A DNA stretch of 64,000 nt. Origin: Desulfovibrio sp. MES5 (GTDB taxonomy: Bacteria > Desulfobacterota > Desulfovibrionia > Desulfovibrionales > Desulfovibrionaceae). A program made the position numbers and the translations under genes. The stretch covers positions 1 through 64,000 of the forward strand of contig NZ_MJUZ01000007.1 of NCBI RefSeq assembly GCF_002237645.1, read 5' to 3'. Under the pieces are notes generated by a model, which was not told where the DNA came from, did no database searches, and saw nothing but the letters and a program-made list of their open reading frames with translations. Positions 1 through 9,219 of this stretch are shown piece after piece (the first letter of the stretch is position 1; each line of letters begins with the position of its first letter).

Positions 1-182
1 ACAGGATCACCAACGGCGTGGCTGAGGGCCTCAACAGCAAGATCATGGCCATCAAGAGGAAGGCTTGCGGTTATAGGAACCGGGAGCATTTCAAGACAGC
101 CATCTACTTCTTCTGTGGCGGTCTAAACCTCTACCCGGCCAGTTCCTGACAGGGGTTACCCACGGAAAACCCGGAAGAACCA
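1..182 (+). mobile_element. Right end of an ISL3-family insertion sequence
   Basis: Only the 3' part of the element lies in the window. It contains the last codons of an ISL3-type transposase, followed by a terminal region whose reverse complement begins GGTTCTTCCGGGTTTTCC. This resembles the GG-CTCTTC-type ends of ISL3 elements. The element ends near 182, inside the 3' end of the neighbouring methyltransferase gene. The left end is outside the window, so target duplication cannot be judged. Confidence 0.7.
3..149 (+). CDS. ISL3-family transposase, C-terminal fragment (window edge)
   Basis: The window opens inside this reading frame, so only 48 C-terminal residues are visible. They contain TNGVAEGLNSKI, then a basic stretch, and end in FFCGGLNLYP. 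This is the conserved C-terminal block of ISL3-type DDE transposases, including the region around the last catalytic Glu (AEGLNSKI). The frame ends at a TGA immediately before the terminal inverted repeat. Whether the whole gene is intact cannot be told from this window. Confidence 0.8.
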   Translation, partial: RITNGVAEGLNSKIMAIKRKACGYRNREHFKTAIYFFCGGLNLYPASS

Positions 183-1259
183 ATTTTTTTTAATAATAAT
201 TCCTACACAGGTCGCAGGAATTCCATCAATGAGCAGCTTTATATGTGGGGTGAATTTTAGCAAGGGAAGAGGGGAATCTATACCAGTGACAGACTGGTGC
301 GGAAATGGCGGCATATCAAAATAACAATCAAAAAGACCATTCCCCATATCAAAATTGAAGGGGTAGACCTCTCCTCCGATTTCCTTGATTTCTTTTTCGA
401 GTATGCTTAAATGCTCCCGTGTGAAGAGCACGGATCCCCAATTGTCAATAGTTCGATGAGAAGAAAGTAAGTTAAATTCCGTTGTATGAACGGAAATACC
501 ACCTGGTTTGAGAAGTTTTAACGAATTTTTAAGGAAATTCAGTCCCGCAGCGATAGAACCGAGATGTTCCATGGCACAAACTGACCAGCAGAAATCGAAA
601 TCCCCATGCAACTCTGTTGGAAGCGAATTCATGTCAACGTATTTGAGCGTGAAATTATTATTGAAATGACTTCTGTCCGTTAAATCTTCATGATATAGGC
701 TTTCCTTTGATAATGTATACTGATTGGTGGACTCCCATCCATTTTGGATGGCGTCGTCATTGCAAAAGGGCCGGTCACCGGCAACAATTGTGCAGTTTCT
801 TTGGATAAGATAACTTGGAATTTTTTCTTGTCCACACGCGAGACCCAAACCATGCTTGCCAAACATATCATGGTCATGAAGCACTTGAAGTATGAAGGCG
901 TTTTCCCAGTTTTTTCGATGAAAAGTAAATGGGACTTTAAGCTCGTTGAGCCAATGTTGAGCCCAAGAAGATTCAAGGTCTTGCTGTGTTGATAACTTGG
1001 ACTGTAAGTTTACAATTTCTTCGCTATACTCTGTTCCCTTTTCTAAGCTGGCCATGCGTTTTTCTGCCACATGATTCATAATATTTTTTATGTTTTGACT
1101 CAGATATAAGCTGTCGACTATTGCTGTATTGCCGTTTGGCTGATTGTTGTGATTAAGAATCTCATCACCTCTTCTGTTTTCGAAAATCCATTCCTTAAGA
1201 ATGTCTTTATTGTGGTTTAAAAAGTAGTGTACTATTTTTTTATTAATGTAACTAAACAT
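156..1259 (-). CDS. SAM-dependent methyltransferase, C-terminus replaced by an insertion sequence
   Basis: A 367-residue protein, last gene of the polysaccharide operon. The region FDFCWSVCAMEHLGS and then LKLLKPGGISVHTTEFN resembles the motif IV–VI part of class I SAM-dependent methyltransferases (acidic loop, then the LxPGG strand). The probable SAM-binding glycine loop is HGLGLACGQEKIPSYL. The start is an ATG preceded by GGAG six bases upstream, and it follows the GT9-like gene by 10 bp. It probably methylates a sugar or a glycan terminus, but the substrate cannot be read. The last eight residues (WFFRVFRG) are encoded by the end of the adjacent ISL3 element, so the native C-terminus is lost. 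Confidence 0.65.
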   Translation of the reverse strand: MFSYINKKIVHYFLNHNKDILKEWIFENRRGDEILNHNNQPNGNTAIVDSLYLSQNIKNIMNHVAEKRMASLEKGTEYSEEIVNLQSKLSTQQDLESSWAQHWLNELKVPFTFHRKNWENAFILQVLHDHDMFGKHGLGLACGQEKIPSYLIQRNCTIVAGDRPFCNDDAIQNGWESTNQYTLSKESLYHEDLTDRSHFNNNFTLKYVDMNSLPTELHGDFDFCWSVCAMEHLGSIAAGLNFLKNSLKLLKPGGISVHTTEFNLLSSHRTIDNWGSVLFTREHLSILEKEIKEIGGEVYPFNFDMGNGLFDCYFDMPPFPHQSVTGIDSPLPLLKFTPHIKLLIDGIPATCVGIIIKKNWFFRVFRG

Positions 1260-1269
1260 TCTTGCTCCA

Positions 1270-2880
1270 TTATCGGCAATGGGTTACAGTGTTATTGATG
1301 GTGTCGTAGACTCGTTGTTGCGATATTAGTTCCATACACAAGCTATTGGTAGTATTTTTTTTGGCACACATTATACTTTGACATCTCCAGCATGGGCTAC
1401 AATTGGCTTCTGTACAGGCGTCAATGACAGAACATTTGGGATAATCCCCTGCCCTAATATACCCATCAATAGGCCCAAACAAGGCTACTGTATTCAAGTC
1501 TAGTGCTGCGCCAAAATGCAAGAATGAACTATCCACGGTTATAAGCATTTTGCATAATGATAATATGGATATGGATTGGCGTAATTTTAAGCTGTCCACT
1601 GCGTGTATATTCGGATGGCCAAACTCTGGTAGCGATGAATTATGGAAAATGAGAATCGAATAGCTTTTTGCTAATGTATAAATAACATCCTTTATTGCGG
1701 GGTAGTTTCTGTAGTTATCTGCCGCATAAGGCTGTACAGCAAGAAAATTTTTAGGCATGACACCAAGGTTCGATAGAAACTGTTCTGCCCATTGGCGCTC
1801 TTGCTCTGTGACAGAGTATACGGGTTTTTTTTCAGCCTGCGTGAGATATTTAATGCCTAGTGCCCTAGAAAAAATTTCAATTCTATTCTGTTTAACAAAT
1901 GGGATTTCAGCTGATTCAACTTTTGAAGCAGGACACTCAGTCAGATTATGTAGAGCAAAGCAATCTTCCTGATATAGTTCGAGATGATCAATGTCTATCG
2001 TTTTGATGCCTTCGAAGCCATAAAACAACTGATGAAATCCTTTGGGGATAGCAAACCATATCTCTCGCTCAGGATATTTTCGAGCCAATGCCTTAAGACC
2101 CGGCGTCATCATCAGTAAGTCGCCGACCCCCCCCATGGCACGGGTTACCACAACCGGGCTACTGCTCTTTGCCATCACCCTGGCTTTAACCACGCCGGAT
2201 GTTTTGCGGGGGAGTAATCTAGCAAGATTACCCCCTTTGAGACGGCTGACTGAGCGCAAGATATTCACAGCAAAGTGCAGGCCTCGGCCTATAACGCCTG
2301 CCGCCACGCCCTTTCCCGCCAATCTCTGAGCCAAGCCAAAAACTCTTAAGAGCATGCGCGTTGAAAAATCAAGAGAGCCGGCCGCTCTGATCAATGCGTT
2401 GATACCGCCGGCCTGCTGGATTATACGAATAAGGTTCGCATCCTTCATACCGGCCTGGGTTTCTACCAGCAGCGTAACGCAATGGGCGAGTTTGAGTGAG
2501 TCATGTGTTGCAAGGCAATGTGCACTACGGCAAAAGAGGAAATAGCCCAGTTTGTTCAGATCGTCGAAGAGGTATGGCCGCGAACCATAATATTCGACCA
2601 GCTTCAGCGCTTCATCGGGCTCGCCCGCGTCAAAAAGCGCACGGGACAATAGCCTCGCGTGTTCCAGTCTGTGCCCCAAAAAACGAGATACTCCCATGGT
2701 GCTTTCGCTTCGCAGCAAATCTACCGCACGCTGCACCTGTCCATTGTCATGCAGATACTCAGCCAGGGCGTGAAGCTGTGGAAAAAATCCCTCAGGCATA
2801 TTTTTGCCGCCGAATCTGCTCTGCCATGTATCAGCGAGAGCCAAGGCTTCCATAATATCCCATACCTGCTTGTCAGGCAT
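1270..2880 (-). CDS. GT9-like (heptosyltransferase-type) glycosyltransferase with helical N-terminal region
   Basis: Residues from about 240 to the end resemble the GT9/heptosyltransferase fold: a VVVTRAMGGVGDLLMMTPGL start strand and loop, ALARKYPEREIWFAIPKG, and a C-terminal LITVDSSFLHFGAALDLNTVALFGP block typical of the donor-nucleotide site. The first ~230 residues are helical and TPR-like. The chosen ATG gives 536 residues and overlaps the upstream ABC gene by ATGCCTGA, with GGAGG upstream. A longer frame starts at 2973 but lies entirely inside the ABC gene. A Cys-rich patch sits near the C-terminus (CTEANCSPCWRCQSIMC), which may bind metal. Likely role: transfer of a sugar in surface-glycan assembly; donor and acceptor unknown. 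Confidence 0.7.
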   Translation of the reverse strand: MPDKQVWDIMEALALADTWQSRFGGKNMPEGFFPQLHALAEYLHDNGQVQRAVDLLRSESTMGVSRFLGHRLEHARLLSRALFDAGEPDEALKLVEYYGSRPYLFDDLNKLGYFLFCRSAHCLATHDSLKLAHCVTLLVETQAGMKDANLIRIIQQAGGINALIRAAGSLDFSTRMLLRVFGLAQRLAGKGVAAGVIGRGLHFAVNILRSVSRLKGGNLARLLPRKTSGVVKARVMAKSSSPVVVTRAMGGVGDLLMMTPGLKALARKYPEREIWFAIPKGFHQLFYGFEGIKTIDIDHLELYQEDCFALHNLTECPASKVESAEIPFVKQNRIEIFSRALGIKYLTQAEKKPVYSVTEQERQWAEQFLSNLGVMPKNFLAVQPYAADNYRNYPAIKDVIYTLAKSYSILIFHNSSLPEFGHPNIHAVDSLKLRQSISILSLCKMLITVDSSFLHFGAALDLNTVALFGPIDGYIRAGDYPKCSVIDACTEANCSPCWRCQSIMCAKKNTTNSLCMELISQQRVYDTINNTVTHCR

Positions 2881-4687
2881 TATTTTCCTCCAAGGTCTGA
2901 TAGTCAGCCAACAGTTCGGCTGCCTCGCCTTTGCGGTAGATTCGACCATCCTCAAGCCAGTAGACCAGATCACAATTTTTCAGCGCTGTAAGTTTGTGAG
3001 CGATAAGAATACGTGTAATCCCTTGTGGCAGTTCGGCAATTGTTCGCCGAATGCTTTCTTCTGTGCGGTGGTCCAGTGAACTCGTGGCTTCATCAAAAAT
3101 GAGGACTGCGGGCCTTGCGTACAATGCGCGCGCAATGGTCACCCGTTGCGCCTGCCCGCCTGAAAGGCCCGCCCCGTTTTCGCCGATGCCCCTCGAAAGA
3201 TTTTCAAAATTTTCTCCCAAAAAATCAATCTGTGCCTGCTGGCAGGCCTCGTGCAGCCGTTCAGCATCCGGCGGCCTGCCCCACTGGCTGAATGCAATGT
3301 TTTCAGCCACTGTACCTGCCATAAGATACGGGTTTTGCGGCACATAGCCTATGCTCTGGCGATAGGTCAGCATTTGCCCCGGCGTCATTTCGCGCCCGTC
3401 CACAAGAATTCTGCCTGAAGCGGGTTGCAACAAGCCAGACAATACATTGATCAAGGTGCTTTTTCCGGCGCCGGATTTGCCGATAATGCCGACACTGGCT
3501 CCTTTGGGGATATCAAGAGTGACGCCTTTAAGGGAGTCTTGCTCAGCGCCGGGATAACGGTAATAAATATTGTCAAGTCGGATCCCATCCTTGATAGCAA
3601 AATCCGAATCTTGGGATTCCACATCAAGTTGCGGCACGGCTTTGAGCTGTTCCATATATTCAAGGCAGGGCAGGCCCGTGGGCTGGTTAGCCCGAATATT
3701 AATAATAGCGCCAACTGCCCGGTTCAAAGAAGGCAACACGCGCCAGGCTGTAAGTGTGAGCATGGCAATATTTGCGGTTATGGCAGCCCTGCTCGCGTCC
3801 TGTATCAGGGTCATCCAAGCGAGCGTACAACCAATAAGCACAAAGCCCATACTTTCCAGAACCCAAGCGGGAATGGGTGGCGCTGTTTCCAAAAAAGCAC
3901 GAGGACGCACGCTGTCGCGTATGGCTTGAGAAATGGCATGTAAAAAGGTGGGCTGCTGCTGATAGATGAGTATTTCGCGAATGCCACGCACCGCTGCCAT
4001 TGTGGCGTGAGATTCTCTGGCTTGGGCCTGGGCGTTATTATGAGATGATTTGTCAATATTTTTTCTGACGGCGCCGTAAAGTGTAACGGCAGTCACGGCC
4101 ATGACCCCAAGGACAAGCATGGTCAATCCCGGCGCGTAGATAAACAAGCCCAGAAATAGTAAGCCTGCTGTAATAAAATTGCTGTAGGCCACCATGCTCT
4201 GTATGAGTAATTGCCCGAGAGAGTGACGCCATGACATCTTGGTGAAGGCTTCGGCACTGAGTGAAGAAATATGCCAGTCATAAGGCATGTAAACAAAGCG
4301 GCGCATGATTTCACACCCGACAAATCCGGCTACTTCGCCGCCCAGCAATCCGGTTTTCCAGGTAACAAAAGCTGAAACCATATTTTTTGTAACGATCATA
4401 CTGATGGGCACCAGCACAGTGCATAACATCAGTGTTCGCGAATCAGCAAAGACCGGGCCTAGAAAGGGCGCATATTCCAGTATCAAAGCGGCATACTTGG
4501 ACTGTTGAACTCTCTCCGGATCATTAAGCACGCCCACAAAAAGAGACAGGCTCAAAATACCGCCCAATTCCAACAGGCCAAGAATGACCATGCTGATAAA
4601 GAGTCCTGTCCCCGATTTGCGCAGTCTGTGCGGGAGCACACGCCAAATTCTTGAAAAACTAAAAAAAAGCAACCGAAGAGTATTCAA
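2873..4687 (-). CDS. ABC transporter, fused permease and ATPase (MsbA/PglK-like flippase)
   Basis: A 604-residue half-transporter. Residues 1–330 hold about six hydrophobic membrane segments. Residues 350–604 form an ABC ATPase with Walker A GKSGAGKST (403–411), signature LSGGQ (508–512), Walker B LIFDEATSSLD (529–539) and an H-loop His at 564. Homodimers of this type flip lipid-linked glycans or lipid A across the inner membrane. Its place among glycosyltransferase genes suggests export of the polysaccharide or lipid-linked oligosaccharide made by this operon. Translation probably starts at TTG (4687), because GGAGG lies four bases upstream and there is no better ATG. It overlaps the next gene by 8 bp. 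Confidence 0.85.
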   Translation of the reverse strand: MNTLRLLFFSFSRIWRVLPHRLRKSGTGLFISMVILGLLELGGILSLSLFVGVLNDPERVQQSKYAALILEYAPFLGPVFADSRTLMLCTVLVPISMIVTKNMVSAFVTWKTGLLGGEVAGFVGCEIMRRFVYMPYDWHISSLSAEAFTKMSWRHSLGQLLIQSMVAYSNFITAGLLFLGLFIYAPGLTMLVLGVMAVTAVTLYGAVRKNIDKSSHNNAQAQARESHATMAAVRGIREILIYQQQPTFLHAISQAIRDSVRPRAFLETAPPIPAWVLESMGFVLIGCTLAWMTLIQDASRAAITANIAMLTLTAWRVLPSLNRAVGAIINIRANQPTGLPCLEYMEQLKAVPQLDVESQDSDFAIKDGIRLDNIYYRYPGAEQDSLKGVTLDIPKGASVGIIGKSGAGKSTLINVLSGLLQPASGRILVDGREMTPGQMLTYRQSIGYVPQNPYLMAGTVAENIAFSQWGRPPDAERLHEACQQAQIDFLGENFENLSRGIGENGAGLSGGQAQRVTIARALYARPAVLIFDEATSSLDHRTEESIRRTIAELPQGITRILIAHKLTALKNCDLVYWLEDGRIYRKGEAAELLADYQTLEENNA

Positions 4688-4742
4688 ACGGCCTCCAACA
4701 CTTGCACGGCAAGGTACAAGCCCAGGGAATAGGGCGATTACG

Positions 4743-5882
4743 CTAACGATGGTCGATCAACAATTCTTGACGCAAACGCCGTAAAATTTGCCCGGCGGCA
4801 TCAATGTCGGCTTCAGCCCATTTCGCTTTCAATCCTTTGAACGCGCCGCTTGTCGCTTGCATCGCAACAAGCGTATAAGGCACGGCATGGGCTTTGGGCA
4901 TATCCATAAAATCCATATTCCCAGACCAGCCTGTGGCCACAGCGTGCAGACCGTAAAGCAAAGCCTCATGGATAGTCAATCCGTACCCCTCTGAGCGGTG
5001 TAGGGAAAGATATATGTCCTGTTTCAGGTAAAGCTCTTCCAACGCACCGGCATCTAGCATTTTTGTCATAATACTGACGCCCGGTACCTGTGCACACGCT
5101 TGTTCAAATTTTTTAAAGTTTTCGTAGTCGGCTTGAGGTGAACTGACTTTGAACGTCATTTCTGCTTCACCTGGCTTGAACGCCAAGCGAAAAGCTTCAA
5201 GTGCCGCCATCGGGTTTTTTCTGGCGAAGGCAGATCCCATATCAAATATAAAGAGACAGCGAACAATACCGTCACAAGCAAAGGCAGTTTTCTGTTTCTG
5301 TGGTGCTTCCAGCACGTGCGGCACAACGACAACTTCCTTGTCCGTGCACGGCAACAAGGCCTCGCGTACAAAGGCGCTTGGAACTTCAACTGCGTCAAGA
5401 TACTGGAGCGCATGGCGCCATACGCCCGGCACGACCGCCAGTTCCCAAGCCCAATAGCCTATAATTTTCTTGTTGTGCAAAAAACGCTTGCCCAGCCTGA
5501 AAAGAATCAAATGAAATTGAGGAGGGTTGGCATGAATGACCAAAATACACGGCAGCTTCATGCTCATAAATTCCTTAAGGGAAATAGCGCCGCTTTCTTC
5601 CAGAGAAAAGGTGGGCTGTTGCACCATAGCTTGGGTTATATCCACCCGTATAACAGCTCGCCCCTCCCGTTCAACACGGTTGGCATAAAGCCTTGCTCCT
5701 TGGGCCAACCCGCTACTGCTTCTGAAGGCACCAAGTATTGCCATAGAATTTGTGCTGGTTGGCGTTGGACGTGGATCCAAGCATGTAGCAGATCGCACCC
5801 TCAATAGCCAGAGGCGTAAACCGGGAGGAAACCGTTTCCAAATTTTTTTTAAGAAAAAAAGAAGTGAGGTTCTTTGCAACAT
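4743..5882 (-). CDS. Glycosyltransferase, GT4/group 1 type
   Basis: About 379 residues. The C-terminal half carries the group 1 signature HRSEGYGLTIHEALLYG with the E-x7-E spacing, followed by HAVATGWSGNMDFM. The N-terminal half has AILGAFRSSSGLAQGARLYA, typical of the acceptor-domain first loop. It probably adds a nucleotide-sugar-derived residue, plausibly mannose because GDP-mannose genes lie immediately upstream; that specificity is inference. The ATG at 5882 is used; a TTG three codons upstream and an internal ATG at MAILGAF are alternatives. It sits 50 bp after manC and 55 bp before the ABC gene, in one transcription unit. Confidence 0.75.
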   Translation of the reverse strand: MLQRTSLLFFLKKIWKRFPPGLRLWLLRVRSATCLDPRPTPTSTNSMAILGAFRSSSGLAQGARLYANRVEREGRAVIRVDITQAMVQQPTFSLEESGAISLKEFMSMKLPCILVIHANPPQFHLILFRLGKRFLHNKKIIGYWAWELAVVPGVWRHALQYLDAVEVPSAFVREALLPCTDKEVVVVPHVLEAPQKQKTAFACDGIVRCLFIFDMGSAFARKNPMAALEAFRLAFKPGEAEMTFKVSSPQADYENFKKFEQACAQVPGVSIMTKMLDAGALEELYLKQDIYLSLHRSEGYGLTIHEALLYGLHAVATGWSGNMDFMDMPKAHAVPYTLVAMQATSGAFKGLKAKWAEADIDAAGQILRRLRQELLIDHR

Positions 5883-5932
5883 CAGTATCAACCAGCCCCT
5901 GGGTATTTACTCAAAAAAGTTGCTACGCGAAT

Positions 5933-7375
5933 TCAACTCTGCTTGCGCCCGTACACATCGGCAAAGCGTACAATGTCGTCCTCGCCCAGGTACGCGCCGG
6001 ACTGGATTTCAATGAGCACCAAGGGGATGACGCCGGGGTTTTTCAGCCTGTGCCGTGTCCCCACGGGAATGTAGGTGGACTGGTTTTCTGTATACAAGCG
6101 GGCTTCATTGCCGTTGGTCACTTCTGCCGTGCCGCTGACAACCACCCAATGCTCGGCGCGGTGATGGTGCATCTGGAGGGAAAGCTCCGCGCCGGGGTTG
6201 ACCGTGATGCGTTTTACCTGAAAGCGGCCGTCCATAACGAGCGTTTCGTAGCTGCCCCAGGGGCGGTACACCAGCGGATGCTGTCTGCATTCGGTCCGTT
6301 GCGCTGACTGCAAGCGGCCGACAATGGTTTTGACTTCCTGCACCCGCTCGCGCGGGGCCACCAGTACGGCATCGCGCGTTTCCACAACCACAAGGTCGCG
6401 TACGCCAATGGCCGTCACCAGACGGTGCTGGGCGTTAAAATAACAGTTTTCCGCGTCTTGGGTCATGATATCGCCGTGGCAGACGTTGCCGTCGTCGTCA
6501 CCCGGCTCTGCCTGATAGAATGCCTCCCACGAGCCGAGGTCGCTCCAGCCCGTGGACAGGGGAACCACCGCCGCATGGTCCGTCTGTTCCATGACCGCAT
6601 AGTCGATGGAGTCGGACGGCGAAGCCAGAAAAGCGGGCGTGTCCGGGCGGCAGAACGCGCCGTCCGCCACGCGTCCTTGCCAGGCGGCGCAGCAGGCGGC
6701 GTGTATTTCGGGGGCAAAGCGCTCAAGCTCTTGCAGGTATATGGAGGCACGCAGCAGAAACATGCCGCTGTTCCACAAAAAGCCGCCCTGGTCCAGCATG
6801 GATTGGGCCGCCGCTGTATCGGGTTTTTCCACAAAACGGGCCACGCGAAAGCCGCCCTGGCCCAGAGCTTCGCCCAAAATTTCGCCCTGTTCAATATAGC
6901 CAAAGCCCGTTTCGGGGCTGGCGGGCGTGATGCCGAAGGTGACGATATGCCCTTGTTCTGCCAGGGCCGCGGCAGATTTCACCCCTTTTAAAAAGGCGTT
7001 CTCGTCGCCGATGGCATGGTCGGACGGCAGCACCAGCATGAGCGGATCCGCCCCGTCGCGGGCAAGGACAAGGGCCGCAAGGGCAATGGCTGGTGCTGTG
7101 TTGCGCGGCGCGGGTTCCAGCAGAATGGTGGCGCGCACCTGGCATTCGTACAATGCGGCTGTTACATAAAAGCGGTGGGCCTCATTGCAGACAATGACCG
7201 GTTCCAGGCATTCTTGAATGCGCTGCGCCCGCAAGAGCGTGTCTTTAAACAGGGTACGCCCCTCGCCCAGATCCACAAACTGCTTGGGATAGGTCTCGCG
7301 TGAGAGCGGCCACAGGCGTGTACCGCTGCCGCCGCAAAGTATCACGGGAGCAATGTTTGGCATGGATTTACTCAC
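5933..7375 (-). CDS. manC: Mannose-1-phosphate guanylyltransferase / mannose-6-phosphate isomerase
   Basis: A 480-residue bifunctional enzyme making GDP-mannose. The N-terminal nucleotidyltransferase has the signature CGGSGTRLWPLSRETYPKQF. Further on are LPSDHAIGD and EKPD, also expected for the family. The C-terminal cupin (about 350–480) has RPWGSYE and LSLQMHHHRAEHWVVVSG, the metal-binding histidines of type II phosphomannose isomerase. The length matches AlgA/ManC/CpsB proteins. It lies 125 bp downstream of the phosphomannomutase gene, which supplies its substrate. The start may be GTG at 7375 or the ATG four codons later at 7363; no strong ribosome site separates them. Confidence 0.93.
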   Translation of the reverse strand: MSKSMPNIAPVILCGGSGTRLWPLSRETYPKQFVDLGEGRTLFKDTLLRAQRIQECLEPVIVCNEAHRFYVTAALYECQVRATILLEPAPRNTAPAIALAALVLARDGADPLMLVLPSDHAIGDENAFLKGVKSAAALAEQGHIVTFGITPASPETGFGYIEQGEILGEALGQGGFRVARFVEKPDTAAAQSMLDQGGFLWNSGMFLLRASIYLQELERFAPEIHAACCAAWQGRVADGAFCRPDTPAFLASPSDSIDYAVMEQTDHAAVVPLSTGWSDLGSWEAFYQAEPGDDDGNVCHGDIMTQDAENCYFNAQHRLVTAIGVRDLVVVETRDAVLVAPRERVQEVKTIVGRLQSAQRTECRQHPLVYRPWGSYETLVMDGRFQVKRITVNPGAELSLQMHHHRAEHWVVVSGTAEVTNGNEARLYTENQSTYIPVGTRHRLKNPGVIPLVLIEIQSGAYLGEDDIVRFADVYGRKQS

Positions 7376-7500
7376 ATATATTCAAATAAGTGGCTTACGC
7401 CGCCTGCGGCATGCATGCCCGCTGCGGTACCCGGCCAGAAAATTACATTATTCGCGGGCGCAGGACAAGGCCGTTGCGGGCGTGCGGCCCGCTTCGCAGC

Positions 7501-8946
7501 TTACGCCGTAACAGCTCCGCCCCGTGATTCCAGCAGGTGCAGGAGTTGGGCGGTCTTGTCTTCCAGCAGGGCGCGGTTGGCGCGACTTTCCACATTGAGG
7601 CGCAGCAACGGCTCGGTATTGGACATGCGCAGGTTGAAGCGCCAGTCCGCAAATTCCAGATTTACGCCGTCCATGCTGTCCTCGTGGAGGGCATGGGGGG
7701 CGTACTGTTCCCGCACAAGCTGCATAAGGGCGGGCGCGCCCTGCACGCGGCGGTTGATTTCGCCGCTGCACGGATAGGCGGCCATGCGTTCGGCCACAAG
7801 TTCGGCCAGGGGGCGGCCCATGCGGTGCAGCAGTGTCGCCACCAGCAGCCAGGGCAGCATGCCCGAATCACAGTAGGCAAAGTCCCGAAAATAGTGGTGG
7901 GCGCTCATTTCGCCGCCGTATACGGCGTCTTCGGCCCGCATGCGTTCTTTCATGAAAGCATGGCCTGTCTTGCCCATGACAGGCTGGCCGCCTGCGGCCA
8001 GCACCACTTCGCGGGTGTTCCAGTAAACTCGCGTGTCGTGCACCACCTTGCCGCCGGGAGCGCGGCGCAGCAGTTCCTGCGCCAGCAGGCCGATGCAGTA
8101 ATAGCCTTCAATAAAATTGCCGTCGCTGTCATAAAAAAAGCAGCGGTCAAAATCGCCATCCCAGGCAATGCCCATATCTGCTCCGGCCTCGCGCACGGCA
8201 GCGGCAGTGGCCTCGCGGCGCTCTGGCAAAAGCGGATTGGGAACACCGTTGGGAAACGTCCCGTCAGGTTCCATATGCAGGCAGGTGAAGTCAAAGGGCA
8301 GGGCGGTCACCAAATCGCGCAACACAAGGCCCGCGCAACCGTTGCCCGCATCGGCCACGAGCTTGAGCGGCTTGCGCCCCGGAGCCGCGCCAAGTTGCCC
8401 CGCGCCGCTGTAGTCGAGCAGCCAGCGCACATAGTCGGCCCGAAAAGACGCCTCGCGCAGCGCAGAAGGTGCTGTATCCGCAGCGTGGGGCTGATCGCCG
8501 CCCGCCAGCAGTTCCGCCACCCTGTCGCGCAGGGCGAACAGCCCGGAATCCCCGCTTACGGGAATGGCTCCGCCGCGCACCAGTTTGAAGCCGTTTTCAT
8601 CTGCCGGATTATGGCTGCCGGTGATCATGATGCCTGCGTCAAAAGGGCCGTCAGCAGCCGGATTGTTAGCCTGGCTGCGCCCATGGTTGGCGGCGGCATA
8701 ATAAATTTCTTCCGTGCCGCAAAGGCCGATGTCCGTCACGCTGGCCCCGGCCTCGCGTAGGCCGTTTGCCAGGGCGTCACGCAAAAGCGGTCCGGAAAGG
8801 CGGGCATCATGCCCCAGCACAACACGTTTTGCGCCCAGCACGTCCACCACAGCCCGTCCAAGGGCATGCGCCAGAGGGGCGTTCAGAACATCAGGCACGC
8901 GACCACGGATATCGTAGGCTTTGAAGCAGGAGAGAAGAGAGCTCAT
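7501..8946 (-). CDS. manB: Phosphomannomutase / phosphoglucomutase
   Basis: A 481-residue alpha-D-phosphohexomutase, AlgC/ManB type. It interconverts mannose-6-P and mannose-1-P, feeding the guanylyltransferase encoded next. Visible motifs: FKAYDIRGRVP at the N-terminus, the phosphoserine loop IMITGSHNPADENGFK, the Mg-binding loop DGDFDRC, the sugar-binding loop GEMSAHHYF, and a C-terminal RMSNTEPLLRLNVE phosphate-binding block. The ATG at 8946 has AGGAA five bases upstream; a longer frame to 9015 has no support. It is the first gene of the minus-strand polysaccharide operon, so the operon promoter should lie in 8947–9219. Confidence 0.92.
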   Translation of the reverse strand: MSSLLSCFKAYDIRGRVPDVLNAPLAHALGRAVVDVLGAKRVVLGHDARLSGPLLRDALANGLREAGASVTDIGLCGTEEIYYAAANHGRSQANNPAADGPFDAGIMITGSHNPADENGFKLVRGGAIPVSGDSGLFALRDRVAELLAGGDQPHAADTAPSALREASFRADYVRWLLDYSGAGQLGAAPGRKPLKLVADAGNGCAGLVLRDLVTALPFDFTCLHMEPDGTFPNGVPNPLLPERREATAAAVREAGADMGIAWDGDFDRCFFYDSDGNFIEGYYCIGLLAQELLRRAPGGKVVHDTRVYWNTREVVLAAGGQPVMGKTGHAFMKERMRAEDAVYGGEMSAHHYFRDFAYCDSGMLPWLLVATLLHRMGRPLAELVAERMAAYPCSGEINRRVQGAPALMQLVREQYAPHALHEDSMDGVNLEFADWRFNLRMSNTEPLLRLNVESRANRALLEDKTAQLLHLLESRGGAVTA

Positions 8947-9219
8947 GCGGTTCCTTGGCTTGGCGCGTCTGTCGCAACTATCATAGGACAAGTATCGTGG
9001 ATGTCGTTGTACCAAGCTTGGGAGGATTTTGCCAAGCCTGTTTTTGCCACAGCACAGTAAAGCAGTAGGAAAATCGATGGAATTCTATTCACGCGCAGGC
9101 TGTGAATCAAGGCGATTGAAAGCTATATTACAAATTTGAAACAGCAGGACAGTGTGTCAACGTATCGTAAATGCTCTGTCTGGCACAGGTAGGGCATTCC
9201 CCTATCACGGAGGTATATC
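8947..9219. other. Divergent intergenic region between polysaccharide operon and accessory block
   Basis: No gene is seen here. It must hold promoters for the minus-strand manB operon and for the plus-strand ERF operon. Two TTGAAA hexamers lie at about 9117 and 9135 on the plus strand, but neither has a convincing -10 partner. It also marks the left boundary of the accessory block; no tRNA gene or obvious attachment repeat is visible. Confidence 0.5.

Noticed and set aside
7537-8760. 407-codon plus-strand frame opposite manB
   Set aside because: manB has all catalytic motifs on the other strand; the frame has no recognisable domain.
8947-9219. Possible left attachment site for an integrated element
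   Set aside because: No tRNA fragment or match to the tRNA-Met 3' end was found; the composition is unremarkable.
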